Source: Acetobacter farinalis (GTDB lineage Bacteria; Pseudomonadota; Alphaproteobacteria; Acetobacterales; Acetobacteraceae). Taken from it: a DNA stretch of 64,000 nt. Shown one piece after another: positions 27,301 through 35,296 of the stretch; position 1 is the stretch's first letter, and every line of letters begins with the position of its first letter. Both the position numbers and the translations under genes were made by a program. The stretch is taken from contig NZ_JAPIUX010000010.1 of NCBI RefSeq assembly GCF_026240015.1, forward strand, positions 14,152 to 78,151. The letters run 5' to 3'. The notes beneath the pieces are model-generated. The model had not been told where the DNA came from and searched no databases. It worked only from the letters and a program-made list of their open reading frames with translations.

Positions 27301-27480
27301 GAAACCTGGTGTTATACGCTGGGTCTGGCCTGGAAGGCGGGGTTGCGTGTGGCGGTGTTTGATTTTGGCGCACCGGCTGAACGTATTCGTGCGACAAAAC
27401 AGGGCATTTTACTGGAGACAGATCTTTCCGGGGGTGCCTTGAATGACGTATTGACAGGTATTGGACGCGCAGAGAGGTAA
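24301..27480 (+). CDS. Large glycosyltransferase: TPR-like, GT2 and GT4 domains fused
   Basis: This protein of 1059 residues has several parts. A TPR-like helical start (about 30-130) is followed by a beta-rich middle (about 150-340). A GT2 domain covers about 370-640, with VALVIPVYRD, VLNSDT near 457 and GEENDFCMRARALGW near 560. After a Pro/Val and basic linker (643-678) comes a GT4-type domain (680-1059) with VVLVTHDYGGGVERVV. In the GT4 part the EX7E motif reads WPETWCYTLGL, so the second glutamate is replaced by Leu. The fusion may add two sugars in succession. AGGAAG precedes the ATG. The acceptor is unknown; context suggests a secreted protein or surface glycan. Confidence 0.85.
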   Translation: MARSPGERGPLSGFVTQDDRAAWEVWASAQAQESFRRGNAAWQAGQEAEAWDWLERANRQARDNPHVMLALALARQAVGEASGALHLLEELLKRFDFREGWFFLATFQQAAGEGAAAVRSLGRLLSHFACTPEIATLAAKIARLNGLAGWCGVQGDGVLVLGGAAAEGAMPQMRLDGQPAKVVHKKAGWVCPAGWQTAKNLDLSFSDSQFLLGSPLQPRVITRSEGLVEAGPDGLTGWVWLPHDADRIPVVQVLEAQTGKILHTLKAEAFSVSVSSEVPLARYRALDVPWEALPDGPVRVVGPDGRDLAGSPLDAGLERRSASQSAGLVAQEFPSGVRKKDRSPQVFPKFVPVPVQQGGAASPLVSGQRAAVALVIPVYRDKARTLACLRTVAETVDSRKNPVIIVNDAAPDPDLVEAVEAFAAQAGFRVMTHVRNLGFPSAVNTGLKAVPGQDVIVLNSDTLVAEGWLEELRQIAYARPETGTVTPFSNDASILSYPAPDKKNPVPDLEETRRLMACAQAANAGQAVEIPTANGFCMYIRHDCLAQTGLLREDVFAQGYGEENDFCMRARALGWRHQAAPGAFVAHVGSASFGGTRAGLMRRNEAILGRLHPGYHELVAAWIAEDPLFQARRRLDLVRFRAAPVPVPVPVSGAASGKAARQKGSVRKASAGQSRSRRAVVLVTHDYGGGVERVVRGRIRTLLRQGVRPLILRPLEGGCQIEEGVLGEKGPSGGGACPSLRFRLPEEWTLLVRILKAEGAEGVEVHHMAGHHSGLYRLPEALACPYDVYIHDYMWFCQRISLMGPKGRYCGEPDAAGCETCIALLGRNMGEEISVTAYLKRSAGFLQAAHKVRVPSQDTAARMRHHFPGLTCHVSPLEDDAALCAAGMAGKADTEECGRAPQGRIPGVAVMGRKRRERIRVCVIGAIGKEKGYDVLLAAAQDAAMRGLPLEFVVAGHTPDDDALMRTGHVFVTGEYREEEAVPLIVSLQADYAFLPSVWPETWCYTLGLAWKAGLRVAVFDFGAPAERIRATKQGILLETDLSGGALNDVLTGIGRAER

Positions 27481-27575
27481 AGGGCTGGCCTGCGTCCGTC
27501 TCATAACCTTTTCTTTACCGGCCCGTGGTTTTTTGATTTACAGTTTATTCGTCTTGTCACGATGGAAGAGGTTTT

Positions 27576-28892
27576 ATGTCACAGACTACCCAGACGCCTG
27601 CCCAGCAGCGGATTTCTGATCTCAAGGTATCGGGACATCTGATGACGCTTCAGACAGGCCTGTTCTGCGTTTTTCATGCTCCCGGGCAGCAGCCGCCCAC
27701 CGGCGCGGGTCTGCCGGGCGTGCGTATTTCCCAGCCCCCTGTGCGGGATGCGGGCAATATCAGCATCGTGACATTTGAAGAGGATGGCTGGCTGGGTGGC
27801 CAGAATGGCGCAGCGCTGATCCGGGTGCAGAATGGCCCGGCACAGGTGCTGGTGACAGTGTATCAGGAACTTGGCTCCCCGCATGACGCACCGCGTCTGC
27901 AGGTAGTGCAGTTAAGCCACAGTGCCAATGCCGGTCCCGTTGTGCAGCGTGCCCCGATGGTGCCCGCATCCCATATTCCGGCTCCGGTGGGTGCGGCTCA
28001 GGGCAGCCAGAAGGCTCCCGTGCCGGCCCGCACGAAAGAAAATGTCGATGCGGCTGAAATTGCCGCCCATATCCAGCGGCGCGGGGATGTCGTCTCCCAC
28101 GTGGGCGAATGGATGGGTGAGCCGGGAAGCCATGCGTGGATTGAAGGCTTCGGGGTTGCCGTTACGGACCTGATTCCTGCTGAAGACATTGAATATCAGG
28201 CCGTTCTGGGTAAAGGCTGGCTTTCTCCATGGGTGGAAGGCGGCAAGTATTGCGGTAGCCGCGGCATGGCGCTGCCCATTCTGGGCCTGTGCATTCGCCT
28301 GAAAGGCAAGGCCGCTAAAAAATTCATCTGTCAGGTTACCGCGACCTTTACGGATGGCACGAAAATTGGCCCGGTAGAGAGCGGTGAACCGGTAGAGGCA
28401 GAAAGCCTTGCGCCGCTGGAAGCATTCCTGCTCGAAATTCTGCCCCGTGAAGAGGGGCGTTCGGCAAAAGTCCGTGCGGCTGGCAAAGGGCGTGGCCGGA
28501 ACGCCAGAGCCGAGGCCGACGCCGCGGCGGATCTTGCAGCCCTTCTTGAAGACGATCTGGAAGAGCTTGAAGTTCTGGAAGAGATCATGGAGCTTGAGGT
28601 CGAGGCTGACGAACTTGACCTGTTTGTAGAGGAAGATCTGCCGCGGACAAAAGCGCCGCGCAAGTCCCGTGGTGGGCATGCGGCTGGCAGGGGGCGTGCC
28701 CCTAAAGCGGTGGCGGCGCCGGTGGCGGTTGCCACGGCTCCGGCAAAGCGTGCGGGCCGTGCAGCGCAACCGCCGGTTGCTGCATCCAAACCCGTTGTAA
28801 AAACCGGCGGGAAAACCAAAGCCAGCGCGGCTAAGGCCCGTCCGGCTTCCCGCTCTGGCAGCACGGGCCGCAAGACACCTCCCCGTCGCTGA
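27576..28892 (+). CDS. Protein of unknown function with ChW-like module and basic tail
   Basis: I do not recognise the whole protein (438 residues). Residues 1-115 look like a beta-rich domain (SIVTFEEDGWLGGQNGAALI). Around 204-250 the pattern IEYQAVLGKGWLSPWVEGG...GSRG recalls the ChW (hydrophobic, conserved Trp) repeat, which has GW..W...G...G spacing. An acidic segment (about 310-350) follows, then a Lys/Arg/Ala/Pro-rich tail to the C-terminus ending TGRKTPPRR. No signal peptide is seen. GGAAGAGG precedes the ATG. Flanking glycosyltransferases suggest a surface-assembly role. It could be a secreted substrate or a carbohydrate-binding partner; this is inference only. Confidence 0.7.
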   Translation: MSQTTQTPAQQRISDLKVSGHLMTLQTGLFCVFHAPGQQPPTGAGLPGVRISQPPVRDAGNISIVTFEEDGWLGGQNGAALIRVQNGPAQVLVTVYQELGSPHDAPRLQVVQLSHSANAGPVVQRAPMVPASHIPAPVGAAQGSQKAPVPARTKENVDAAEIAAHIQRRGDVVSHVGEWMGEPGSHAWIEGFGVAVTDLIPAEDIEYQAVLGKGWLSPWVEGGKYCGSRGMALPILGLCIRLKGKAAKKFICQVTATFTDGTKIGPVESGEPVEAESLAPLEAFLLEILPREEGRSAKVRAAGKGRGRNARAEADAAADLAALLEDDLEELEVLEEIMELEVEADELDLFVEEDLPRTKAPRKSRGGHAAGRGRAPKAVAAPVAVATAPAKRAGRAAQPPVAASKPVVKTGGKTKASAAKARPASRSGSTGRKTPPRR

Positions 28893-28902
28893 AAGCTCTG
28901 AG

Positions 28903-28929
28903 GGGTTCTGTTTGAAAAAAACAGAACCC
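28903..28929 (+). other. Intergenic hairpin
   Basis: GGGTTCTGTTT and AAACAGAACCC form an 11-pair stem with a short A-rich loop between the ChW-like gene and the GT4 gene. There is no T-run after it, so it looks more like an attenuating or mRNA-stabilising hairpin than a full terminator. Confidence 0.55.
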
Positions 28930-28976
28930 GCCGGGGGCGGCGAGACAGGCGGTGGCATAACAATACAGGTAATCCC

Positions 28977-30548
28977 TTGAAGTATCTTTTCATTCACCAG
29001 AACTTTCCCGGACAGTATCTTCATCTCGTGCGGCATCTTGTTCAGGTGGGTGGGCATGAGATTGTTTTTATCAGTGAAGATAATGCCAATCTCATTCCCG
29101 GCGTCCGGCGTGTGATCTACCGTGTGCCGCGTCCGGCAGCGGAGCAGGCGCACCCCGGCGTGCGGGAGTTCGATCTTGGTCTGGTGCGGGCCGATGCCGT
29201 GGCAAAAGCGGCGACCACGCTGAAAAAACTGGGGTTTGAGCCGGATATTATCGTCGGCCATCATGGCTGGGGGGAACTGCTGAATATTCAGGATGTGTTC
29301 CCCGGTGTGCCGGTGCTGGGGTATTTCGAGTTTTATTATCATACCGAACCGGGCTTTGATGTGGGGTTTGATCCGGAATTCCCCATGCAGCAGTCCATGA
29401 TGCCGCTGGTGCGAGCCAAGAATGCCATCAATCTTCTGGCGCTCACGGCCCCCGGTTATGGGCAGACGCCGACGGAATTTCAGAAAGGCGCCTATCCGGA
29501 ATGGGCGCAGGAGAAGATTACGGTTCTGCGGGAAGGGGTGGATCTGGAAACCTGCCGCCCGGACCCGACAGCGGCGCGCCGGAAGTTCAGCATTGGCGAT
29601 GTACATGTTTCTCCGAAGGAAAAGCTGATCACGTATGTCTCGCGGGATCTGGAGCCGTATCGGGGGTTTCATGTTTTCATGCGGGCCTTGCCCCGCATTC
29701 TCAAGGAACAGCCCAATGCCCGCGTAATCATGGTGGGCGGGGATGGTGTCAGTTACGGCGCGCGTCTGCCCACAGGCTCATGGCGTGAGGTGATGCTGGC
29801 TGAACTGGATGGAAAGCTGGACCTCTCCCGCGTCCATTTCGTGGGGAAGGTGGCTTATGATGTGTTCCTTGCCCTGCTTCAGCGTTCTGATGTGCATGTG
29901 TATCTGACATATCCGTTTGTGGCGTCCTGGTCCCTGCGGGAAGCAATGGCCGCCGGGTGCGCGATTGTCGGCAGCGCCACGGCTCCGGTTGAGGAATTTA
30001 TCGAAGATGGCGTAACCGGGCGGCTGGTGCCGTTTACGGAGCCGGACAAGATTGCCGCAGGCGTTCTGGAACTGCTGGCAGACACCCAGACAGCCAAAAA
30101 AATGCGTCAGGCCGCGCGGGCCGAGGCCGAGCGGTCTTTGTGCATGAAGGCGTATCTGGCGCAGTATGACGCGTTGATCGAGCGTCTGGTCGCAACGCAC
30201 AAAGCCGAGGTTGGAGCAGGAACCAGCGGTCAACAGGCTGAAGCAAGACCAGCGTCCATCCGGAAAACCCGGCAGCCAGCCCGGAAAAAAAGCGTGCCTG
30301 CATCCCGCATGGCCGCCGCACCTGAACCCGTGCTGCCCAAGCCAGAGAAGATCAGACCAGCGGCAGTCAAGGTGGGTGCCTCCAAAGCAGCAGCCTCCAG
30401 AGCAACGCCGTCCAAGCCAGCCGCCGCCAAAACAGCGCTCCCCAAAACCGCGACGTCCAAAAAAACCACCCCGGCCAGAAAAGTCGCGGTCAAACCAGTG
30501 GTTCCGACCCGGAAAACCGCGGCTTCTGCAGGCAGGCGCAAAAAATAA
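28977..30548 (+). CDS. GT4-like glycosyltransferase with Lys/Ala-rich tail
   Basis: This protein of 523 residues has a GT-B fold. The N-terminal acceptor half starts KYLFIHQNFPGQYLHLV. The C-terminal donor half shows SRDLEPYRGFHVFMRAL and, near residue 312, PFVASWSLREAMAAGCAIVG with the conserved glutamate. From about residue 415 the sequence turns into a low-complexity tail rich in Lys, Ala, Pro and Thr, ending SAGRRKK. The tail resembles that of the preceding protein. The start is TTG; only a weak AGG precedes it. It is the last gene of the cluster. Confidence 0.85.
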   Translation: MKYLFIHQNFPGQYLHLVRHLVQVGGHEIVFISEDNANLIPGVRRVIYRVPRPAAEQAHPGVREFDLGLVRADAVAKAATTLKKLGFEPDIIVGHHGWGELLNIQDVFPGVPVLGYFEFYYHTEPGFDVGFDPEFPMQQSMMPLVRAKNAINLLALTAPGYGQTPTEFQKGAYPEWAQEKITVLREGVDLETCRPDPTAARRKFSIGDVHVSPKEKLITYVSRDLEPYRGFHVFMRALPRILKEQPNARVIMVGGDGVSYGARLPTGSWREVMLAELDGKLDLSRVHFVGKVAYDVFLALLQRSDVHVYLTYPFVASWSLREAMAAGCAIVGSATAPVEEFIEDGVTGRLVPFTEPDKIAAGVLELLADTQTAKKMRQAARAEAERSLCMKAYLAQYDALIERLVATHKAEVGAGTSGQQAEARPASIRKTRQPARKKSVPASRMAAAPEPVLPKPEKIRPAAVKVGASKAAASRATPSKPAAAKTALPKTATSKKTTPARKVAVKPVVPTRKTAASAGRRKK

Positions 30549-30578
30549 GAAGGTGGATCGGGTTTTGTCCTGATCCGC
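30540..30578 (-). terminator. Terminator for the minus-strand MCE operon
   Basis: On the minus strand GGCGGATC pairs with GATCCACC and is followed by a T-rich run (ttcttatttttt). It overlaps the last codons of the convergent GT4 gene. Confidence 0.6.
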
Positions 30579-30635
30579 CATCTGTTCTGCTGTTCGTGCA
30601 GCGCCTGTTCAGTCCGCCTGTTTCATACAGGAGTT

Positions 30636-31241
30636 TTAGTATTGGGCAGGAATGGACTGGTTCACCCTGTCCGCCAGCGTGAGGATGAGCTTGCGCATCA
30701 GGGTGACAACACCGGACTCCGTGCTGACATCCCCGGTTTCGGAAAGATGGACCCGGTCCTGCGTCAGGGGTTTATGCGGGTCCAGTGGCAGCACGGCCCA
30801 GTTTGCGTCCAGCGTGGCGGAACCAGAGGCGTTCACATCAAGGCGCGCAATATTAACCTGTACCCGCAGGCTGGGCGTTTCAGCCAGAGGCTGGTCGGTC
30901 ACCAGATCCTGCGGGCGCTGGTGGGCGATCTGGCTGGTGATCAGGTCGGTAATGCCCAGTGAGAGCCGGGAAGCCCAGCGGGCATTCGGACTGCGGACGA
31001 TGACTTCACCATTCCGTACCACAATATCCTGTGAATCGAGATAATCGGGCAGCACTGTCAGGCTGATCCCAATCGTTGGGGTATGGGCGGAAAGAGGGGC
31101 TGGCTGCATGGGTTGATCAGACGGCATGCTCAGCGTGTAGATCCGCAGCGGAGGAGAGGCGCAGGAGGCCAGCAGCGCACAGCCTGCAAGCAGGGTCACG
31201 CAGGAGAGGCGGCGCAGGGGGAGCATCATGGTGAGCATCAT
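30636..31241 (-). CDS. PqiC/YmbA-like lipoprotein of the MCE operon
   Basis: This lipoprotein of 201 residues has a signal sequence and the lipobox LLASC (C27), then the family motif IYTLSMPSDQ. It belongs to the ABC-type transport auxiliary lipoprotein family, like the pqiC product earlier in this window. Its start overlaps the end of the preceding mlaD-like gene by four bases, so it is the last gene of a four-gene lipid-transport operon. It probably anchors the periplasmic MCE ring to the outer membrane. Confidence 0.85.
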   Translation of the reverse strand: MMLTMMLPLRRLSCVTLLAGCALLASCASPPLRIYTLSMPSDQPMQPAPLSAHTPTIGISLTVLPDYLDSQDIVVRNGEVIVRSPNARWASRLSLGITDLITSQIAHQRPQDLVTDQPLAETPSLRVQVNIARLDVNASGSATLDANWAVLPLDPHKPLTQDRVHLSETGDVSTESGVVTLMRKLILTLADRVNQSIPAQY

Positions 31242-32194
31242 GGGCGGCGTCCCATCAGCAGGAGTTGCGGGTTGCGCTCAACATCGCTGGAAAACCCGCG
31301 CAGGGAGGCCGCCGCTGCGGCAATATCGCGCAGGGCGGCGTCAAGATTGGCGCGGTCAATGGAGCGAGGGGAAAGCATGGCCTGAAGCGTATCCAGTGTT
31401 TTTGTAGCGGATGCCAGTGTGGCGTGCATGTCCGCACTCCGGCTCGCGAGCTGGTTGGTGCCGGTTTGCAGGAACTGGTCCATTTTCAGGAGGGTTGTGT
31501 CCAGCTTGGCCTGAAGGTCGCGGATGGCATCGGTTGTGGCCTGTGCGGTCTCGTGTGAACGGTCCGAGAGGGTTTTGATGCTGGCAATCAGCGGCGGGAT
31601 GTCGGTGTTCATCTTGTCGCTCAGCGTCCTGATGGAGAGCAGGGTTTCATCCGTGTGGCTGGCTATCTCCTTGACAGGCAACTGGCCCAGCGAGTCCTTC
31701 AGGCGCTCTATGGGGGAAAGGCGTGCCGGGATTTCCAGTTCATTCGTAATGCGCGGGTGCAGGATGGCCGGGACAGATTTGTCAAAATCCAGCTCGATGT
31801 TGGACTGACCGGTCACAAAACTCTGGAGGTTGAGTTCCGCCCGCAGCCCATTGGCAATCATCTGGTGCATGCCAACAGCCTGCTTGCCCCGTTCATCCGG
31901 CACGATATGGACCTGCTCCGGGTCCAGTGTGAGTTCAACCGGGATGTAGGCTTTATGGTCCAGCGGGTCAAAACGCAGGGAAATGCGCTCGACAGAGCCT
32001 ACCTTCACACCCCGGAAATTCACCGGAGCCCCAACGGAAAGGCCGGTAATGGAGTTCTCGAACACCACCACGGCCTCCCGGGAGGAGGAAAACAGGCGCA
32101 TGTGACCAAAAAAGACGATAACAGCCAGCGCCAGTGCGCCCCCGCCCAGAACAAATGCGCCGATCAGGGTTTTGCGGTTTGTGCTTCCAGCCAT
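31238..32194 (-). CDS. MlaD-like MCE-domain protein
   Basis: This protein of 318 residues has an N-terminal membrane helix (about 7-27) and a single MCE domain (VVFENSITGLSVGAPVNFRGVKVG). A helical region follows, with repeats of polar heptads to about residue 300. It is the substrate-binding, periplasmic part of a Mla-type phospholipid ABC transporter, whose ATPase and permease are encoded just upstream. A long C-terminal helical segment, absent from Escherichia coli MlaD, could bridge part of the periplasm. Confidence 0.9.
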   Translation of the reverse strand: MAGSTNRKTLIGAFVLGGGALALAVIVFFGHMRLFSSSREAVVVFENSITGLSVGAPVNFRGVKVGSVERISLRFDPLDHKAYIPVELTLDPEQVHIVPDERGKQAVGMHQMIANGLRAELNLQSFVTGQSNIELDFDKSVPAILHPRITNELEIPARLSPIERLKDSLGQLPVKEIASHTDETLLSIRTLSDKMNTDIPPLIASIKTLSDRSHETAQATTDAIRDLQAKLDTTLLKMDQFLQTGTNQLASRSADMHATLASATKTLDTLQAMLSPRSIDRANLDAALRDIAAAAASLRGFSSDVERNPQLLLMGRRP

Positions 32195-32200
32195 GAACGT

Positions 32201-32983
32201 TCAGCCCTTTGTCTGATCTGTCGGGGGAAGGTCTGCCTCGCGCTTCATGAAGGCCACGACTTCCGGAATGGTGCAGTGGTCCCGCAAGTCCCGAGGGGAA
32301 CCATGTGCAATGGGTGTGTGGGTTATTGCATCCAGAAAAATGCCATCATCCGCAATGGCAAACAGGCTTGGCAGTTCGTGGCTGACAATCACGATGGTCG
32401 CCCCCAGCCCGTCCCGCAGGGTCAGGATCAGGTCATCCAGCCGGGCGGAGGTAATGGGGTCCAGCCCGGCGGAGGGTTCATCCAGAAACAGGATATCCGG
32501 GTTCAGCGCAATGGCGCGGGCCAGCCCCGCGCGCTTGCGCATGCCGCCCGAAATTTCAGAGGGCATCAGGTCAATCGCCTGTTCCATGCCCACAAAACCG
32601 AGCTTGAGGTCAACCAGACGGCGGATGTCATCGGCCGGCAGGGAGGTAAGCATTTCCATGGGCAGGGCCACGTTTTCCCCCACTGTCATGGAACTCCACA
32701 GGGCCGCACTCTGGAACAGCACGCCAAAATGCAGGTTGATATCCCTGCGCCGCAGCCCGCTTTGTGCCCAGTAGTCTTCCTGCCCTACCAGAATCTGGCC
32801 CGCAGTGGGGCGGAGAAGGCCGATCATGCTTTTCAGAAGAGTGCTCTTCCCGCAGCCGGAGCCGCCCATGATCGCAAAGATCGACCCGCGCTTCAGGTCA
32901 AACGACACACCTTGCTGAATGACCTTCGGACCAAAGGAGAGGCGCAGGTCCCGCACGGAGATAAGGGTGTCTGCCTGGCTCAT
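32201..32983 (-). CDS. MlaF-like ABC transporter ATPase
   Basis: This protein of 260 residues has all ABC motifs: Walker A GGSGCGKST (40-48), signature ISGGMRKRAGLARA and Walker B ILFLDEPSAGLDP. The GMRKR variant of the signature is typical of the Mla/Ttg2A group. The ATG at 32983 is used because GGGGA lies just upstream and the permease gene ends one base before; a longer frame to 33046 would run into that gene. Confidence 0.92.
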   Translation of the reverse strand: MSQADTLISVRDLRLSFGPKVIQQGVSFDLKRGSIFAIMGGSGCGKSTLLKSMIGLLRPTAGQILVGQEDYWAQSGLRRRDINLHFGVLFQSAALWSSMTVGENVALPMEMLTSLPADDIRRLVDLKLGFVGMEQAIDLMPSEISGGMRKRAGLARAIALNPDILFLDEPSAGLDPITSARLDDLILTLRDGLGATIVIVSHELPSLFAIADDGIFLDAITHTPIAHGSPRDLRDHCTIPEVVAFMKREADLPPTDQTKG

Positions 32984-32984
32984 T

Positions 32985-34196
32985 TCAGATCCCCAGAGTA
33001 TTGGCGAGAATGGCAAAAATGGCATCCATCGCAATAATTCCCACAATGCCGATCACCACGGCACGGGTGGCGGCAATGCCCACATCCGCGGCACTGCGTC
33101 CGGCCTTCAGGCCCACACGGCAGGCGGCCAGCCCGATGAAGCAGGCAAAGCAGAAGGATTTGGTGAGCCCGAAGACAAATTCGTGCAGCGGGACACCATT
33201 GAACGTGGTGGTGAGATACCCGATCGGGGAGATGTCCATCATGCTGATGGACACCACAAAACCGCCCAGAATGGCGATAAGCGTGCCGTAGATATACAGC
33301 AGCGGCATCATCAGCCCGAGCGAGAGAATGGACGGCAGCAGGATGTAGCTGGACACCGGGATACCGAAAACCATCAAGGCATCAATTTCTTCATTGCCCA
33401 GCATGGTGGAAATGCGTGCGGCATATGCCCCACCGGTGCGGCCCGCCATGACAATGGCGGTCATGATGGCGGCAATCTCGCGCGCGCAGGCAATGCCAAC
33501 CAGATTGGCAACATAGATTTCGGCCGCAAAACGCCGCAGTTCAACAAGCCCGACAAAGGCCAGAATGGCCCCCACCAGAAAATTGACCACCCCCACAATC
33601 AACAGGGCGGCGGGGCCGGCGTTCCAGATATCGGTCAGCAGATCCTTGGTGCGCATCCCGCTTCTGCCGGTCAGACTCCGGGCGGCTTCACGCGCTGTCT
33701 CCAGCGCGAGTTCCGTCACGGTGCCGGTTTCATCCAGAACGGCGAGGGTTCTGGTGCCGACCCGCTCCAGCAGCGGCGGGCGTTGGGGTGGGGGTGCCTT
33801 GGTGGCCGCGGTAGCGGGCAGCAGGGCCAGCAGCCGCTGTGCCGCCTGAGGCAGGCCTTCAGGCTCAAAACCCAGGCCAGCGTGTCCTGTGGCCTGCTTT
33901 ACATCCCACAGGAACGCGACAAGGGCCGAATCCCAGTCGGTCATGCCCTGACAGTCAAAGGTCAGGGTGCCATGGGCCTGTGCCAGCGCATCCGGCGGGA
34001 AGGGAGCCAACCCGCCATTCTGCACAGTCCAGGTACCCGCAAGAACCAGCCGGGGGGCGTCAGGCTCTCCCTCCAGCGCCCAGACAGGCTTCTGGAAAGG
34101 CTGCCCGGCGCTCTGGCCGGCGGTCTGCCCGGCGTTCTGCAGGGCGGCGTGGGAGGCATGCTCTGTCATAATATGAGACAACAGTAGGGCAGGCAT
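32985..34196 (-). CDS. MlaE-like permease with N-terminal STAS-like domain
   Basis: This protein of about 403 residues has two parts. Residues 20-130 form a STAS/MlaB-like domain (LVLAGTWTVQNGG ... LTFDCQGMTDWDSALVAFLWD). The remaining 250 residues are a MlaE permease with five to six membrane helices, including VMAGRTGGAYAARISTMLGNEEIDALMVFG. In Escherichia coli, MlaB and MlaE are separate proteins; here they are fused, a form known in alphaproteobacteria. The ATG at 34196 follows an AGG; the ATG at 34169 is an alternative. Confidence 0.9.
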   Translation of the reverse strand: MPALLLSHIMTEHASHAALQNAGQTAGQSAGQPFQKPVWALEGEPDAPRLVLAGTWTVQNGGLAPFPPDALAQAHGTLTFDCQGMTDWDSALVAFLWDVKQATGHAGLGFEPEGLPQAAQRLLALLPATAATKAPPPQRPPLLERVGTRTLAVLDETGTVTELALETAREAARSLTGRSGMRTKDLLTDIWNAGPAALLIVGVVNFLVGAILAFVGLVELRRFAAEIYVANLVGIACAREIAAIMTAIVMAGRTGGAYAARISTMLGNEEIDALMVFGIPVSSYILLPSILSLGLMMPLLYIYGTLIAILGGFVVSISMMDISPIGYLTTTFNGVPLHEFVFGLTKSFCFACFIGLAACRVGLKAGRSAADVGIAATRAVVIGIVGIIAMDAIFAILANTLGI

Positions 34197-34356
34197 CCGG
34201 ACCTGACCAGCCCCGTTATGGGACGGGGTGGGTCTGCTCTGAAGGAAAGGCTGCGTGCGCCCGCCATTGCGGCGGCGGAGCGGGTCCGCTAGATGCAGCC
34301 GGGATTTGCCGGTTTTACGAGGCCGGTCTTGTGATATCTGACAACGGGAGTTCTTC

Positions 34357-35271
34357 ATGCGACGCAGACGCGGCCGCCCCCTGGATGGCTGGCTGGTGAT
34401 CGACAAGCCTTCCGGGGTGACATCCACCCAGATGGTCGGTCGGGCCAAACGGATTTTTGATGCGCAGAAAGTCGGGCATGGCGGCACGCTGGACCCGCTG
34501 GCCACCGGCCTGCTGCCGCTGGCTTTCGGGGCGGCTACAAAAACCGTGCCGTATATTATGGATGGCACAAAAATCTACCGCTTCACGCTCCGGCTGGGGG
34601 AAGCGCGGGATAGTGACGATGCTGATGGCAACGTGACCGCCGTATCCGATGTCCGCCCGACGGATGAGGAACTGCGGGCCGCCCTTCCCGCCCTGACGGG
34701 GGACATCATGCAGGTGCCACCGGTGTTTTCCGCGCTGAAAGTTGCCGGAGAACGTGCCTATGACATGGCGCGTGAAGGCCGCCCGCCGGAACTCCCGCCG
34801 CGCCCGGCCCGGGTGGACCGGTTCGAGCTGATCGAACGGCCTGATCGGGATACGGCAATTTTTGAAGTCGAATCCGGCAAGGGGGTGTACATGCGCGCCC
34901 TGGCGCGGGATGTGGCGCTGGCCTGCGGCACCGTGGGGCACATTACGGCCCTGCGCCGCCTGCGCGTTGGGCCTTTTACGGAGGCGGATGCGATTGTTCT
35001 GGACAAAATTGTCCTAAACGACGACAACGCGCATGCCTCACCGGAACTGCTGCGTCCGGTCGCGACCGCGCTGGCCGACATCCCGGCGGTGGCCCTGACC
35101 AGAGACGAAGCAGTGTCCTTGTTGCACGGACAGGCGCTCAGCCTTGTCGATCTGATGGATCGTCTCCCCCAGATTGATGAGGACGCACCCATCCGGGCCA
35201 TGGAAGGGGGGCGCGTACTGGGCCTTTGCCGGCGTGAAGACGGCTTCCTGCGCCCTGTGCGGATTCTCTAG
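34357..35271 (+). CDS. truB: tRNA pseudouridine(55) synthase
   Basis: TruB makes pseudouridine 55 in the T loop of tRNAs. The protein has 304 residues. It shows the KPSGVTST motif, then GHGGTLDPLATGLLPLAFG with catalytic D46, and YRFTLRLGEARDSDDADG. A PUA-like C-terminal part follows. The gene stands just before rpsO and pnp, the conserved truB-rpsO-pnp order. Confidence 0.96.
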   Translation: MRRRRGRPLDGWLVIDKPSGVTSTQMVGRAKRIFDAQKVGHGGTLDPLATGLLPLAFGAATKTVPYIMDGTKIYRFTLRLGEARDSDDADGNVTAVSDVRPTDEELRAALPALTGDIMQVPPVFSALKVAGERAYDMAREGRPPELPPRPARVDRFELIERPDRDTAIFEVESGKGVYMRALARDVALACGTVGHITALRRLRVGPFTEADAIVLDKIVLNDDNAHASPELLRPVATALADIPAVALTRDEAVSLLHGQALSLVDLMDRLPQIDEDAPIRAMEGGRVLGLCRREDGFLRPVRIL

Positions 35272-35296
35272 AACCTTCTTTGTACGGAGACATGTG

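Noticed and set aside
30230..30541. Alternative reading of the Lys/Ala-rich tail as a separate small gene on the minus strand
   Set aside because: The minus-strand frame is Val/Ala/Gly-rich shadow; the plus-strand tail is continuous with the GT4 enzyme.
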